A stretch of 64,000 bases of DNA from Riptortus pedestris (lineage: Eukaryota > Arthropoda > Insecta > Hemiptera > Alydidae). The position numbers were made by a program, and so were the translations under genes. The stretch covers positions 111,033,001 through 111,097,000 of the forward strand of contig CM032230.1 of assembly GCA_019009955.1 (NCBI GenBank). The letters run 5' to 3'. Under the pieces are notes generated by a model. That model made no database searches and was not told where the DNA came from. It saw only the letters and a program-made list of their open reading frames with translations. Below, piece by piece: positions 54,114 to 64,000 of the stretch. Position 1 is the stretch's first letter, and each line of letters starts with the position of its first letter.

Positions 54114-54660
54114 GTGTCATTCAGACTGAGGGTGAGATTCAATGTCCATACTTCTAAAGACTTTTACTGACTCTGAATTCTCCGCTTAAAGCACACGTGA
54201 GAGAGTTGTTCTGGCTTCTGCTACACTGCGGCCAGAATACAGGTGCTTATAAAGAATTCGTCGACGTCTCCCACTGACATGGAGTCCAAAGCCTGCCCAC
54301 CGCTTCCCGAAGGGTAAAACAATGCAGAGAGCGGGAGATGGGTTGAATAATTGAGACGCGGCCGAGTCATGAATAGAGACCCAGAGCCCTCCATTAAAAA
54401 TTAACCCCCACCTCGTACCTCCACATCTGCCTGCACGCAGATTTCACACCACCTTCGTCCCATAATGGCATAACTCACCCCCTTTTACTAACCTAAACAT
54501 ACAAATGCTTACACAAACCGTCCTGGCATTTCAGGACTCACCAATAGAAGAGGGAGCCTCCATTGGTATAAAATTAGGCTTGGAGGATGTCAAGAAACAG
54601 ATATTGTCTTCCTCCACAGCCAGCCATTGAGATCATTTAGCTTAGCATTGCTTCTAGTCA
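54114..54660 (-). other. G+C-richer block, possibly an LTR or promoter region
   Basis: Less AT-rich than its surroundings. On the minus strand TTCTTTATAAGCACC (TATA-like, near 54250) is followed by GCAGTGTAGCAGAAGCC and further on by TAATAAAACATAC, an order seen in insect LTRs. I found neither clear TG...CA ends nor a target duplication, so a host promoter or exon is equally possible. Confidence 0.25.
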
Positions 54661-55007
54661 TACACTTCAAACACACAGCCTTCATGGACTCATCTACATT
54701 GTAACAGGAAATCTCATCTGCTGTAGAGTCAACGTTTCACTCCTATACATAGCTGAAGAACTGGAGATAGTAATACAAATCATAACTGTGCCTCCTAGAG
54801 ATCTTAAAACAAGCTATTCCAAAGTTCAGAATTTATCATCTGCTTCTGCATTATTATTCTCTCGCACTTATTATACCCCAGTATACTAAATATTAATGCC
54901 TAATAACACCGCACTGTCTAAATAAATAACTCAGATTCATGTCTGTTCAATAGAATGTAATTTATTTTTAATTGTACAAAAAAGTCATTTGGATCTGATG
55001 CAGATTT
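54661..55007. other. No recognisable feature
   Basis: AT-rich non-coding sequence. Confidence 0.45.
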
Positions 55008-55155
55008 CCCCCAGGTTGGCCGAGCGAGTTAAGGCGTTGGTCTTAATCTCTCGTGGTAGACCTAGAGTGGTGGGTTCGATTCCCGCCATGGGCAGTAGAA
55101 ATTTATTTGATGACGGACTAATAAAATAAACTCCTTGTGCCCACCCAAAAAAAAA
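55008..55155 (+). mobile_element. tRNA-Leu-like SINE, second subfamily
   Basis: The head CCAGGTTGGCCGAGCGAG, TTAAGGCGTTGGTCTTAATC and GGTGGGTTCGATTCCCGCC resembles tRNA-Leu(UAA), with TTAA in the anticodon-loop position. The body TTTATTTGATGACGGACTAA is akin to the main SINE, and it ends in A9. It is shorter and closer to the tRNA than the other copies. It is not a functional tRNA gene because the acceptor stem does not pair. Confidence 0.8.
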
Positions 55156-55638
55156 CAATATTAATTTCCCAAAAGAAAATACACAGAAAATGAACGCATC
55201 AACTTTATATTATGTTGATAATTTTAAACTCTTAACTTCCATTGAGATATCAATTTTATATAAACTCGATACATTTTTAAATAACATGTTTTTAAAAAAA
55301 TATTCTCAAATATGTCCCAAAAAGAAACCACTGTTAATCCGCCTCCATATTAACCATATTTCTAATTTTTATCAAACAATAAAGTACCGGAACACTACTC
55401 TTGCACCCCCCCCCTTTGAGAGTAAATAACTATCAAATTGATTTAAAGGTAACACAATATCAAAAATCAAACCCTCTTTCTTCAAAATTTTATCAGACAT
55501 TTTTGTAGGCTGTAATTTCAGAAAACCCTTACACTCTATTCATTTTCACCTATGTATCTAATACAGAATATGGAAAAGGTTAAGCAGCCATTATAAAAAA
55601 CAAAGCTTACAAACTATACTCTTTTTATGACGTTTTCA
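55156..55638. other. Unassigned; 79-codon ORF
   Basis: The plus frame at 55190-55429 (MNASTLYYVDNFKLL...) is AT-rich coding-like sequence without a recognised domain. It may be decayed LINE coding sequence, as an RNase H fragment lies 0.5 kb downstream. Confidence 0.3.
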
Positions 55639-55914
55639 GTCACGTGGGTTGAAATGAAACTACTTCAGTTTGCCAACGTTTCAGTAAAATTTATTACCTT
55701 TGTCAAGGAAGACTGAAAAAGCGTTGCACAAGTTTGAAAATTATAATTAATTCCAAATGATAAAGAAATAATTCGGGATTGAGAGAAACAGGTATTTCTG
55801 CAATGAAATCAGACTTTTGAAAGCATTCGCACTTTTTCAGTCTGTCAAGACAAAGGTAATAACTATTACCGAAACGTTGACAAACTAATGTAGGTTCATT
55901 TCAACCCCCATGAC
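55639..55914. mobile_element. Foldback/MITE-like element with about 85-bp inverted arms
   Basis: The left arm (55639-55722: GGGTTGAAATGAAACTACTTC to GAAGACTGAAAAAGCG) pairs with the right arm (55828-55914: CGCACTTTTTCAGTCTGTC to TTCATTTCAACCCCC). Shared AACGTTTC-GGTAAT-ATTACC motifs are obvious. The spacer is about 105 bp and non-coding. Confidence 0.8.
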
Positions 55915-55929
55915 CAACAACCATATAAA

Positions 55930-56115
55930 ACCATGATAGTTCTAACAGCGGCCATCACCAAGGATATTCAAAACTTACTAAAGTTAGACTACACGGCTAA
56001 GTATTTATACTGCAGAACTACAGGCCATTATACTAGCACTTTCAAAATTAGAAAATCTATCACACCAAGAAATTTTATGGACTGATTCTTTAGTTATTTA
56101 CTTTCGTTGGGAAAC
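55930..56115 (+). pseudogene. LINE RNase H fragment
   Basis: One frame reads LSIYTAELQAIILALSKLE and HQEILWTDSLVIYFR, the Glu and second-Asp blocks of RNase H (compare YTAELQAILLGL and ICTDSLSS in LINE B). Flanking domains are not readable. Confidence 0.75.
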
Positions 56116-56541
56116 ATTTATTAACGTCTCCATAGTTTTGGAGATCTATATAGTAAATAATATGAAATATAAACTCCAAGCAAATTATTTTTGTTATATT
56201 ATGGAAACGCATTGATGAAAATAAGTGCAACAGAAATCAAATAGTTTAGATATTAATATCAATCCTGTGATACAACTGGCTTGCTATATGGTTAAATTCC
56301 ATATTTCTTTTGGTCACATTAGTATTATAAAAAAAACGTTCAAGTGTACTTCACTCACTCTTAATTCATGGACTGGATAAAAGGATTACAATTTGGAAAA
56401 TAAACACAGAATTTTAAATAAAAAAAGTGGTCAGTGAATTGATTTTTCACATTTAGTTTAATTTATTAATTGACTGTCAACCCCTGGCATTACTATTGGC
56501 ATAGTGCATAATCGAGTTTGTATGTGTGTTGCTGAAATTAT
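56116..56541. other. No recognisable feature
   Basis: AT-rich non-coding sequence up to the TTAA of a piggyBac-like element. Confidence 0.45.
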
Positions 56542-57652
56542 TTAACCCTCCGTCGGGCGCGTGATCTCTCAGATACACGGTTTCTTGAAAAATATTTGCC
56601 TTACCTCCTGGCAGAGAGTGGTGGTGTAGTGCATCGAGTCATGTGCTTTATAGGTCTCCCCCTCAAGGTCAGTAGTGTCAGTGCGTTTGATGGAGTCGTC
56701 ATTCAGTTGTATCTCCTAGATACCACGCGCCCGATCTCGGAAGTTTTTTTGAAATCTGTATTTCATAAATATATACATCAATTAACTTTCTCTTTATTGA
56801 ATGGAATTATACAAACTACTTTTTCTATTATTTTCCTCATACATGAGCTTTCAGAAGAACTTATTCAAGAAAATATTGCATGAGGCAGTGACAACAGTAG
56901 ACGTTTACCAACCGAACTAGGGACAAAACTTGACGGGTACAGAGACTCATTGGACCATACATTGAACTCAAGTACAGAACAGCATAAAAAAAGTCACTCC
57001 ACTACAATCAACAAAAGCAAATGATTTGAACCAAGCAAAACTGAAAAGAAATGTAGGTTTACTCATTATTCTTGGGAGATTTGCAAAAGCAAAATTTGTT
57101 TACAACATAGTTCTACGCCTTGTCCTAATTGTAATGCAGCTCTGCAAAAGAGATAATAATTAAACTGGTATTTTTAAAAGGATTGGTACATTAAAATTTA
57201 GTTGATTTTTAATAAGTCTTATCTAAAAGTGATTTTGTGCTACTTATTTTTGAATGAAGTTATATTTAGATATTTTGTTTATATTGTTCACAAACTGAAA
57301 TGAATTATGAATAATTAAGACATGTGCATTTAAAATATTTCTTCTGGTATTTGTATGTTTTAATTATATTTTAAAAATTATTGTCCACGGTTTTAATAAC
57401 AATGAATCTTTAACCAACTTGGTTATATTATCTACCATGATTTTTTTTTATTATAGTACGTGTCAATTTTGAAAATTATTTACTCCTTTCAAACAAATAC
57501 TTCCTCAGATATGATTTCTAATTACACACTGAACATTTTAGTGCCAAATATATATTAAAAAACTGTATTTCCGTAAAAACAGTTGAGGTTGTATCTCTGA
57601 GATACACGCGCCCGAAGGCGGAATATTCTTGACGCGCCCGGCCGAGGGTTAA
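56542..57652 (+). mobile_element. piggyBac-like element 3, internally deleted
   Basis: TTAA at 56542-56545 and 57649-57652. The left end TTAACCCTCCGTCGGGCGCG matches the inverted right end TTAACCCTCGGCCGGGCGCG at 18 of 20 positions. Subterminal copies of CGCGCCCGA and ATCTC(T)GAGATACACG occur at both ends. 1.1 kb. Confidence 0.9.
56880..57160 (+). pseudogene. piggyBac-like transposase C-terminus
   Basis: One frame reads SDNSRRLPTELGTKLDGYR, then after a stop EPSKTEKKCRFTHYSWEIC and a Cys/His tail (ICKSKICLQH, CPNCNAALQKR-stop). The Cys-x2-Cys spacing and last-domain position match the end-binding domain of piggyBac transposases, with the first Cys pair partly lost. The preceding frame at 56596-56883 may hold further decayed coding sequence. 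The catalytic core is not readable. Confidence 0.72.
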
Positions 57653-58424
57653 TAATCGTTTTGAAAGGAAGGAAATATTGTAGTAGCATTAATTTGGAGG
57701 GTTGTAATAAAATGCCTATCACCTTTGCTACTACTAAGTTGACCAAGCAGTACATAATAAAATTAATAATAAAAAAAAAGCTTCTTTTGAATAAAGATTG
57801 TTAAAGCATTGGAAAACCATCTTTTTTACTTACCGGCATTTTCATTTAACATGAAGTTTTTCAATAATGTATTTACTCATTTGAGCCCTCGAACCGAATG
57901 CCCACTAAAAATTATTATTTTAAGGAAAAATAATTGTTTTTGCAGTCTACTTTTTCAGGAGTGAGCAAGTTAGGTTGTTTACATTTATGAGAGTGACCTC
58001 ATTTTAAATTCCATAAGGTGAGATATAAAGTATTCAAGAAATGAGACCTGAGGATATGAGAATTACCGAGGCTGCATATATGCCAGGCATTGTCGGGTAA
58101 AACTCTGAATAGAGCACACTGCTTACTGGTTTATAAAAGTCAAGTAGAACTGAATTTAAATATACAATATATATATATTAAAGGGATTAAAAGAATCTGA
58201 TTATAGCTTACTTTCTCAATTCAAGAAATAAAATAATAACTATAATGAAACCGAGATTGCATTGTATGTTCCATTTATAAATGACCTTACATTTTATGCG
58301 TTCTGTTAGCCCAGCATAAAGTGCATTTATAATCAAACTTATGAGTTTTTGAAAATAGAGTCTTTTACCTGAAAAATAAATTTTATCCAATTATTCTCAT
58401 GTGGTCCGGCATTTTTGTAGTTTA
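57653..58424. other. No recognisable feature
   Basis: AT-rich non-coding sequence. Confidence 0.45.
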
Positions 58425-59024
58425 CATCATCAGATTTCCCTTAGGGGTGATCAGCTAGTGAAGTTGTACACATGACGCGATTTATGAAAACCTTTCTCAA
58501 ACGCCCATCGCTCCTATCAAAATTGTTGTCATATAATTACCAAGCGTTTTATATAAAAACAAGTTCGTTAAAGAATTAAAGATCGTAGAAATCAGACCGG
58601 GGGGAAAGGTGGTAATGAGGAGGGAAATTTCAAAACTTCGACACCGTACACAATATTTCACTGTTCCTGTCAACACTCAAGATCATATTTGTTATTTGAT
58701 GAAATCGGACAAGAAATACGGGGGAAGGTGTTGTAGAGGGGAAATTCAAAAGTTCAAAATATCTCTGTATTATGAGTCCGATCGAAAAATATAATCAAAA
58801 AGAAGCAATAATGTTAATTGATTGATCCTCTCCAATTTTTGTTCTATCCATTTTTATTCAGTTAATATGCGAGCTATTAGCGTATCCTTTTTTTTTTGTA
58901 TTCAGTAAACAACTACTGCAGCTCATCGGATTTTGCCTTAAAAATGGTGAGTTGGCATTTCCAGTGCTTTATACCAGCAAATGGGAAATCTTCTTAGTTT
59001 AAGCATCGCCTGCGTGACGGACTT
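58425..59024 (+). mobile_element. HLR, chimeric and diverged, both ends present
   Basis: It runs from CATCAGATTTCCCTTAGGGG to AAATGGGAAATCTTCTTAG, CGCCTGCGT and GACGGACTTCATTT. A block of the body with its G-run is present twice (58595-58625 and 58720-58760). No AT tract. Confidence 0.82.
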
Positions 59025-59477
59025 CATTTAACATTTAAATCCCTTGAAGTAGATGGACTGAATATTTTGCAACCTGAATTACGATAAAAATAATAGGTTT
59101 AGGAGTCACGTTGAGCTTATTTCGATCGGCCGGCACAAAATGCACTTATACTCAGGGTATATTTCATATTACGGATTAAGTCAATCGCGACTCTCTTATT
59201 TGGTTATAAGTAATCTTGACTCAAAGATCTTCGTCGGTGGAAATCCGCTAATCCGTGCAGCAGACAGCTGTGCAGGTCTGGTCTGCAAAAGTTAAGGCCC
59301 TCTTTATAAGTTAAATAAAAACCCTTGTAGATTAGTTAGTTATACATATATGTAAGTTGCCTCTTCTCTATGTCTTAATACCTTTATTAATACTTGACTG
59401 CTCACTTGATTATGAATAAAATAATATTTCTTTAAACATATGTTTACGTTGATTGTTGATGAACATTCCTTCTTTAA
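59025..59477. other. No recognisable feature
   Basis: Non-coding spacer. Confidence 0.45.
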
Positions 59478-60010
59478 TTTTTAGCTAATGAAGTAGTACT
59501 CATGACGCGATTTTCGAATTTGTTTTTCAAATATCCATCGGTCCTACCCAGGAGATGACGAATATATATATATATATATATATCTATATATTTATTTGTC
59601 TGTTATCGCTCTAGCGGTCGCAATTATTGTCTTATTGTTACCAAACTTTATATATAACCGTTTTATACAAGAAAAAGATCAAGTTCGTTAACGGCTGAAA
59701 TCGAACAAGGGGAGGCCCCCCCTGGGGGGGGGGTTTGATGGGGAGAATTTCGAAAATTCTTAATATATCCGATGTTATGAGTCAGATCGAAAAATTGTAT
59801 AGATCCAATTTTATTGCAAGTGTAATGTTCTATAAATGTTATTATGTACATTTTTTCACTATCTTGATTTTTAACTGAGATATTTGCATTTTTAGTTTTC
59901 AATCTTTAGTAAAGTCCCACTCCTACTCATCTCATTTTAACAGTATTCTATTATGTTATGAAATATTTTATTTAAAGCTTAAATACCAAATATTGTTCTC
60001 ATTGTTTTTT
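59478..60010 (+). mobile_element. HLR, long form, truncated 3'
   Basis: TTTTTAGCTAATGAAGTAGTAC, CCTACCCAGGAGATGACGAA, the AT tract at 59564-59591, TCTAGCGGTCGCAATTATTG, a CCCCCCCTGGGGGGGGG palindromic run (59717-59732), then the long module to TTGTTCTCATTG. The 3' hairpin is absent. Confidence 0.85.
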
Positions 60011-60100
60011 CCTTGTATTGTATCCGTGATTTTCTAGTAGGAAATTTCATTTTGAGCTTCTTCAGCCAAATCGATTCATAACAAAAAAATAACGTTATTT

Positions 60101-60634
60101 CAGGTTATTCACAGTTTTGTGGCTCTTCACGATTTATTTTTAAAAACGCCTAGCGTTTTCAGGAACGTACATTCCCATCATCAGAGCTACAATCAATAAA
60201 GCGCAATAAATAAGGAGTTTGATCAACGAATATTTTAAAAAACTTTTTACAAAATGTACATAATTGGTCACGCATATAAAAAAATACAGTCTATAAAACA
60301 ATGAAAGTTGCAACAATAAAATGTTTTGAAAACAAAATATTTCTAATTAAAATAAAATAAATTAAAATTTACTTACATATTACCTAAACATTAAATTACA
60401 AAAGCACAAAATACAAAGCAGAGAGTAGGACGTGCCAAGAGAGAGATACTTTTTGACTGTGTTTTATATGCATGACTAATTATGTACATTTTTAAAATAA
60501 TTTTAGACCAAACTCTTTATTTATTGTGCTTTATTGTTTATAGCTCTGATGATGGGAATGTATGTTCCTGAAAGCGTTAAGCGTTTTTTTAAATAAATTG
60601 TGAGGAGCCAGAAAACAGTGTTCGGAATAACCTG
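60101..60634. mobile_element. Foldback element with about 120-bp inverted arms
   Basis: The left arm 60101-60222 (CAGGTTATTCACAGTTTTGTG ... AATAAGGAGTTTGATC) pairs with the right arm 60506-60634 (GACCAAACTCTTTATTTATTG ... GGAATAACCTG). Both contain CATCATCAGAGCT / AGCTCTGATGATG and GCGTTTTCAGGAACGTAC-type blocks. The middle is A-rich and non-coding. Confidence 0.85.
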
Positions 60635-60636
60635 AT

Positions 60637-61414
60637 TCATCACCCTCATCGCCAGCAGAAAATAAAAATAGGCCTATTTCACTACTATAGGGAGCGCTGC
60701 ATGACGAAGTTTTTGTGATCTTCTAGTTACAATGGACATAAACAATTTATGGTTCGAAAAAAGAAAATTGGGCTTTGAGAAAAAGGCTAGAAATAAATGC
60801 TGAACTAATGTAGCCAAGTTTTTAAATGTGTTCACAAGAATTTGACATACTTTTTTTATGATTTTTAAGCAAGGTTTAGTGAGTGAGGTCACCGCTACTG
60901 AAACTTGACATATGTATAAATATATGACAACTTCATAAACTCGTATATAATAGTTCTAAACTACATAAAAGCTCTTTAAATACGTTATGAAAATCGCACA
61001 TAAGCGGAACTTGGGCCATTTGGGCAGATTTGGTGGTTCGTGTATTCTGAGGAAAACTTTGACGATTTACATCAGATTAGAATTTTACATTTTCCATTAC
61101 TGGGAAATGGCAGAAGCACTCCAGTACTCGGCATAGTGTGAGTACGTCAGACCTTTTAACGATTCCTGCATTACTGTCGTTATTAACTTGAAATATAGAA
61201 ATGAGGAGTTTAAACAATATTATTTCCTCGAAACAATGATTTTGTGGATAAAAAGTCCTTCCATATAAGTTTTCCGTGTGTGCAATGGTTGAAAGGTTAT
61301 AATATACTAAATTACCTAAATTTTATCTTTAAAGAGATAGGCTATTAAATTTAAAAACATTATAGTATATTTTGTACAACGTTTTGTACTATAGTTGGAT
61401 ACTGTATATACTAG
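60637..61414. other. No recognisable feature
   Basis: Non-coding. The 72-codon minus frame (60674-60892) has no recognised domain. Confidence 0.45.
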
Positions 61415-62001
61415 CTATATATTATACACTCAACAACATTTACTCGACGAATCCTTTGGCTATCAAAATTTTTGAACAATTTCACCGACTAAACTCTAGT
61501 ATCACACACATTAGTCTTACCCAGACATACAAACATTAAAGAAAGTACAGACATCGACAGATTAGTCAAGGTTACTGTAGACAAACCAGACATTGACATA
61601 AACTGTGCAGACCACCAAGACGTATTAGCCGAATACATTAAGGCACTACAGTGGCAGCAATCTTGGGATAACACAAACGACAATAAACTAAGACAAATAA
61701 AACAAACAGTTAAGGAATGACCATCAAGTAACAGGAGCACACGAAGAGAGGAAGTTGTGCTGACCAGACTACGCATTGGCCATTCCTTGCTAACCCACTG
61801 ACACTTAACAGCAAACAAGGACACACCGACTAGTAGACACTGTAACGAAACTTTAACTGTACATCACATATTGACTAACTGTCGACGAAGAGACAATTTA
61901 GACATTCCACATGACTTACAGGAACTTTTGACCGATAACAGTAATTACATAGACTCAGTCATTAAACATCTAAAAGACATTAACATATATAACACACTAT
62001 A
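61415..62001 (+). pseudogene. LINE A ORF2: RNase H end and C-terminus, two stops and a frameshift
   Basis: YSTNPLAIKIFEQFHRL (compare YSTNPLIIEIFNNIHRL in LINE B) is followed, after a frameshift, by LPRHTNIKESTDIDRLVK (RNase H end), DVLAEYIKALQWQQSWDN, REEVVLTRLRIGHSLLTH, a stop, and a knuckle in which the first Cys is Ser (SRHCNETLTVHHILTNC). It ends NIYNTL-stop as at 7226. Stops at KE*PSS and LTH*HL are each one base from Trp and Gly codons. The 111-codon minus frame is a shadow. Confidence 0.88.
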
Positions 62002-62362
62002 ATCTACAATTTCTACACACTACTTTTCACTTATTTCCTACATTAGCAGCCTCTATACACTTTAATTTTATTTATTTATTTTTTGATTATCCCATTTCCT
62101 TATTTTTATTTAATTTTTCTTCCTCCCCCCCTTTCTATAGTTACATTTTCATTTATATTATTTTCATCACCCTGATGTTTCCATATCCAATATCGTTTGC
62201 TTCATATAAGACCCTGGCATGCCAATAACCCGTTTCAAAAACCACCGTTTGCCATAGTTCACTCTTTTTCCGTTTCTGGTTTTTTTTTTGCATTTATCTT
62301 TTTTAATGGCATTTGAATAATGAGTAAATCGCCGGTGTTGCGGAACTCATTTAAATAAATAT

Positions 62363-62366
<4 letters not shown>
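61415..62366 (+). mobile_element. LINE family A, 5'-truncated
   Basis: It begins within RNase H and extends through the C-terminus and about 360 bp of T/C-rich 3' UTR. It ends with TCGCCGGTGTTGCGGAACTC and ATTTAAATAAATA. The same end is found at 6725 on the minus strand. Confidence 0.88.

Positions 62367-62411
<45 letters not shown>
62367..62411. repeat. (AT)n microsatellite following the LINE tail
   Basis: It adjoins the TAAATA tail of LINE A, consistent with insertion into an AT tract or with tail expansion. Confidence 0.9.
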
Positions 62412-62413
<2 letters not shown>

Positions 62414-62445
62414 GCTGTATACTAGATTTTATATGTACTACCTGT

Positions 62446-62615
62446 ATATTAGCAGATTTCCCTTAAGGGCTATTGAAGATGATCTCTTGACAGGAGTTTC
62501 AAATTTTTTTGTTCAAGTGTCCATTGATCCTACCTAGGAGATGACGAAAATGAGGTCTGTTCAAAATTACTTGTATATATATATATATATATATATCTAT
62601 ATATATATATATATT
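62446..62615 (+). mobile_element. HLR 5' part
   Basis: TATTAGCAGATTTCCCTTAAGG, CCTACCTAGGAGATGACG and GAGGTCTGTTCAAAATTAC end in an AT tract at 62573-62613. Nothing of the later blocks follows. Confidence 0.85.
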
Positions 62616-63869
62616 TAATGTTGGGTAATAACTCAGTTGTTTTATTATAATTTCTTAATTAAAGAAATTAGACATTTCTTTTCATATCTTTTTTTTGTTT
62701 TTATTCCGTTCAATAAAATATAATTCAATCATCTTCAGTGCACGGATTTAGTGCCAAGTTCAATAGCCATCAGAATATTGAGCCCATAGACATTATATCG
62801 CAATATTTTAAACTGCAGTTCATATATTAGCGGATTCAAATCAATATATAGTGCACAATGGAGATAAGATAATCTGGATTATAACCATCTGGGATTTAAC
62901 ATGATACATAGGCAGTATAATTGGCCCAAGATGTAAATCACTTCCATCCCGCTCTGAGGCATCCTAAAGCTGTTTGATTTGGTATACAAACGTAGTTAGT
63001 ATTAATCAATCTATGTTCGTCAAAGTGGCAAAAATGTTTGCATATTTTATTTAGCCTAAATGTCGAAAAAAAAAACAGAATGAATAAAATTATAAATAAT
63101 ATAAATAAATATTAACGCCCGGAAGGGGAGGGTAAAATTAAAATAAATGAGTGGTAGTTTTTCGTATACCCATAAATAATAAATAATGAAGGAATGCTTT
63201 GGTGAGCTCAGATAAGAGTCAAATGAACTGAAAATACATTTTATTATATTATTTATTATTACATTAAATTATATAAATAAAGTAGTCATACCCCACCAAC
63301 CATCGCACCAAGGGACCGGCAATTAGGATAGGAAGTGGTGAGAGGGGAAGGAAATAAGGATAAAGGGAGAGATTAAATGGGAGTTTGTCATCTCCTACGA
63401 TAGAAAATTCCACCTAGAGCCTCAGGAGGAGAAAATCCCGCAGGGCAGAAGGAAGAGTTTGCGTAGAAATAGGGGAAACACGATTAACAAACATTTATTA
63501 ACTGGGGTTTTGGATAGAAATATTATTATCACTTATAACGTTAAGGCAACGGATTCCCACAGGATGAGAGATGGACACTGCGGATAAACCGGACAAAAAT
63601 CGGTTTTTGTTGTTTTTTACACTGAGGTATAACCATGTATAACCTCACCGACCAACGTCAGTGGTTCCAATGAAAGGGTGGTGGTGACTAAAAAGCGAAG
63701 ATCTACAGCTAACCAAATGAAATGAAACGAAACGCCTTTATTTCCATTAAATGTTAGTATAACAAAATAGGATACGTCACTTGTTTTTCTATAAACAATT
63801 TTCTAATATTATGTCAATTAAATTCTTTACAAATTATTGGAATTACATTTATACTTATATAACAAATTC
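62616..63869. other. No recognisable feature
   Basis: 1.25 kb. 63290-63500 is purine-rich (AGGGAAAGGAAATAAGG-like) with no ORF. No repeat shared with the rest of the window was noticed. Confidence 0.45.
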
Positions 63870-64000
63870 GTCAAAACATTAGTGCAAATTCTAACTGCAC
63901 ACAAGTAAAAACGTACCCATGGCCCACAAATTTATGCGAACACTCAGTAGCCAATTTATAGATGATGTTTTTAAGTACTTTAGATTATTTGATGAAATAT
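63870..64000 (+). pseudogene. LINE B-type ORF2 C-terminus, cut by window edge
   Basis: With frameshifts, it reads QILTAHK, CPTNLCE-like and SQFIDDVFKYFRLFDEI. This matches the end of the 14294-14488 frame (SSQFIEDIFKYLRNMGLFDEI) over the last 20 residues with few changes. The 3' UTR would lie beyond the window. Confidence 0.7.

Noticed and set aside
55008..55090. Functional tRNA-Leu gene
   Set aside because: A- and B-box-like motifs are present, but the acceptor stem does not pair and the sequence continues into a SINE body with an A-rich tail.
61489..61824. 111-codon minus-strand ORF
   Set aside because: It is antisense to LINE A RNase H and C-terminal codons, which match other LINE copies in the sense frame.

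Overview
This is an AT-rich eukaryotic, gene-poor window made almost entirely of transposable elements and simple repeats. The mix of elements points to an arthropod, most likely an insect: decayed piggyBac-like transposons at TTAA sites, RNase H-bearing (I/R1-type) and CR1-like LINEs, a tRNA-Leu-derived SINE, a Gypsy-like solo LTR, and a very abundant Helentron/DINE-like repeat. I cannot name the order or species from sequence alone. No convincing host protein-coding gene, rRNA or functional tRNA gene was found. Most open frames over 60 codons are chance products of (AT)n tracts, of the 77-bp minisatellite, or of TE remnants.

Dominant repeat. About 35 copies or fragments on both strands belong to one non-autonomous family, called HLR here. 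An HLR copy starts with (T)TAGCAGATTTCCC, has a central (AT)n tract, and ends with GGGAAATCTGCT, a small hairpin (ACGCAG-CCC-CTGCGT) and GACGGACTTTT. The inverted subterminal motifs, central microsatellite and 3' hairpin match the Helentron-associated (DINE-1/HINE) architecture. Two main forms share both ends but differ in the module after the GCATTTTTA junction: a short form of about 600 bp and a long form of about 970-1070 bp.

Layout. 0-11 kb: HLR copies, a hairpin-headed element, a SINE, LINE 3' fragments and a Gypsy-like solo LTR. 11-20 kb: more HLRs and a triple nest at 13.8-17.2 kb (HLR interrupted by SINE, SINE interrupted by LINE, LINE interrupted by a hairpin-headed element). 20-21.2 kb: a piggyBac-like element. 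21-24 kb: AT-rich duplications and a MITE-like insert. 24-35.7 kb: HLRs and the TACCCGG-type repeat. 35.8-37.3 kb: a CR1-like LINE with an intact 330-codon reverse-transcriptase fragment and a 116-bp direct repeat on either side. 38-45.6 kb: HLRs (including a head-to-head pair), a second piggyBac derivative, a second nest (HLR, LINE, LINE) and another hairpin-headed element. 47.0-49.3 kb: a tandem array in which 33/66-bp coding-type repeats sit beside 22 units of a frame-breaking 77-bp repeat. 49.8-64 kb: SINEs, foldback elements, a third piggyBac derivative, HLRs and LINE 3' ends.

The elements do not work together as a pathway. They record successive insertions, and target-site duplications readable by eye give relative ages at several loci. 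The least explained structures are the hairpin-headed family, whose stems diverge but stay complementary, the 116-bp duplication flanking the CR1-like LINE, and the coding-to-noncoding minisatellite.
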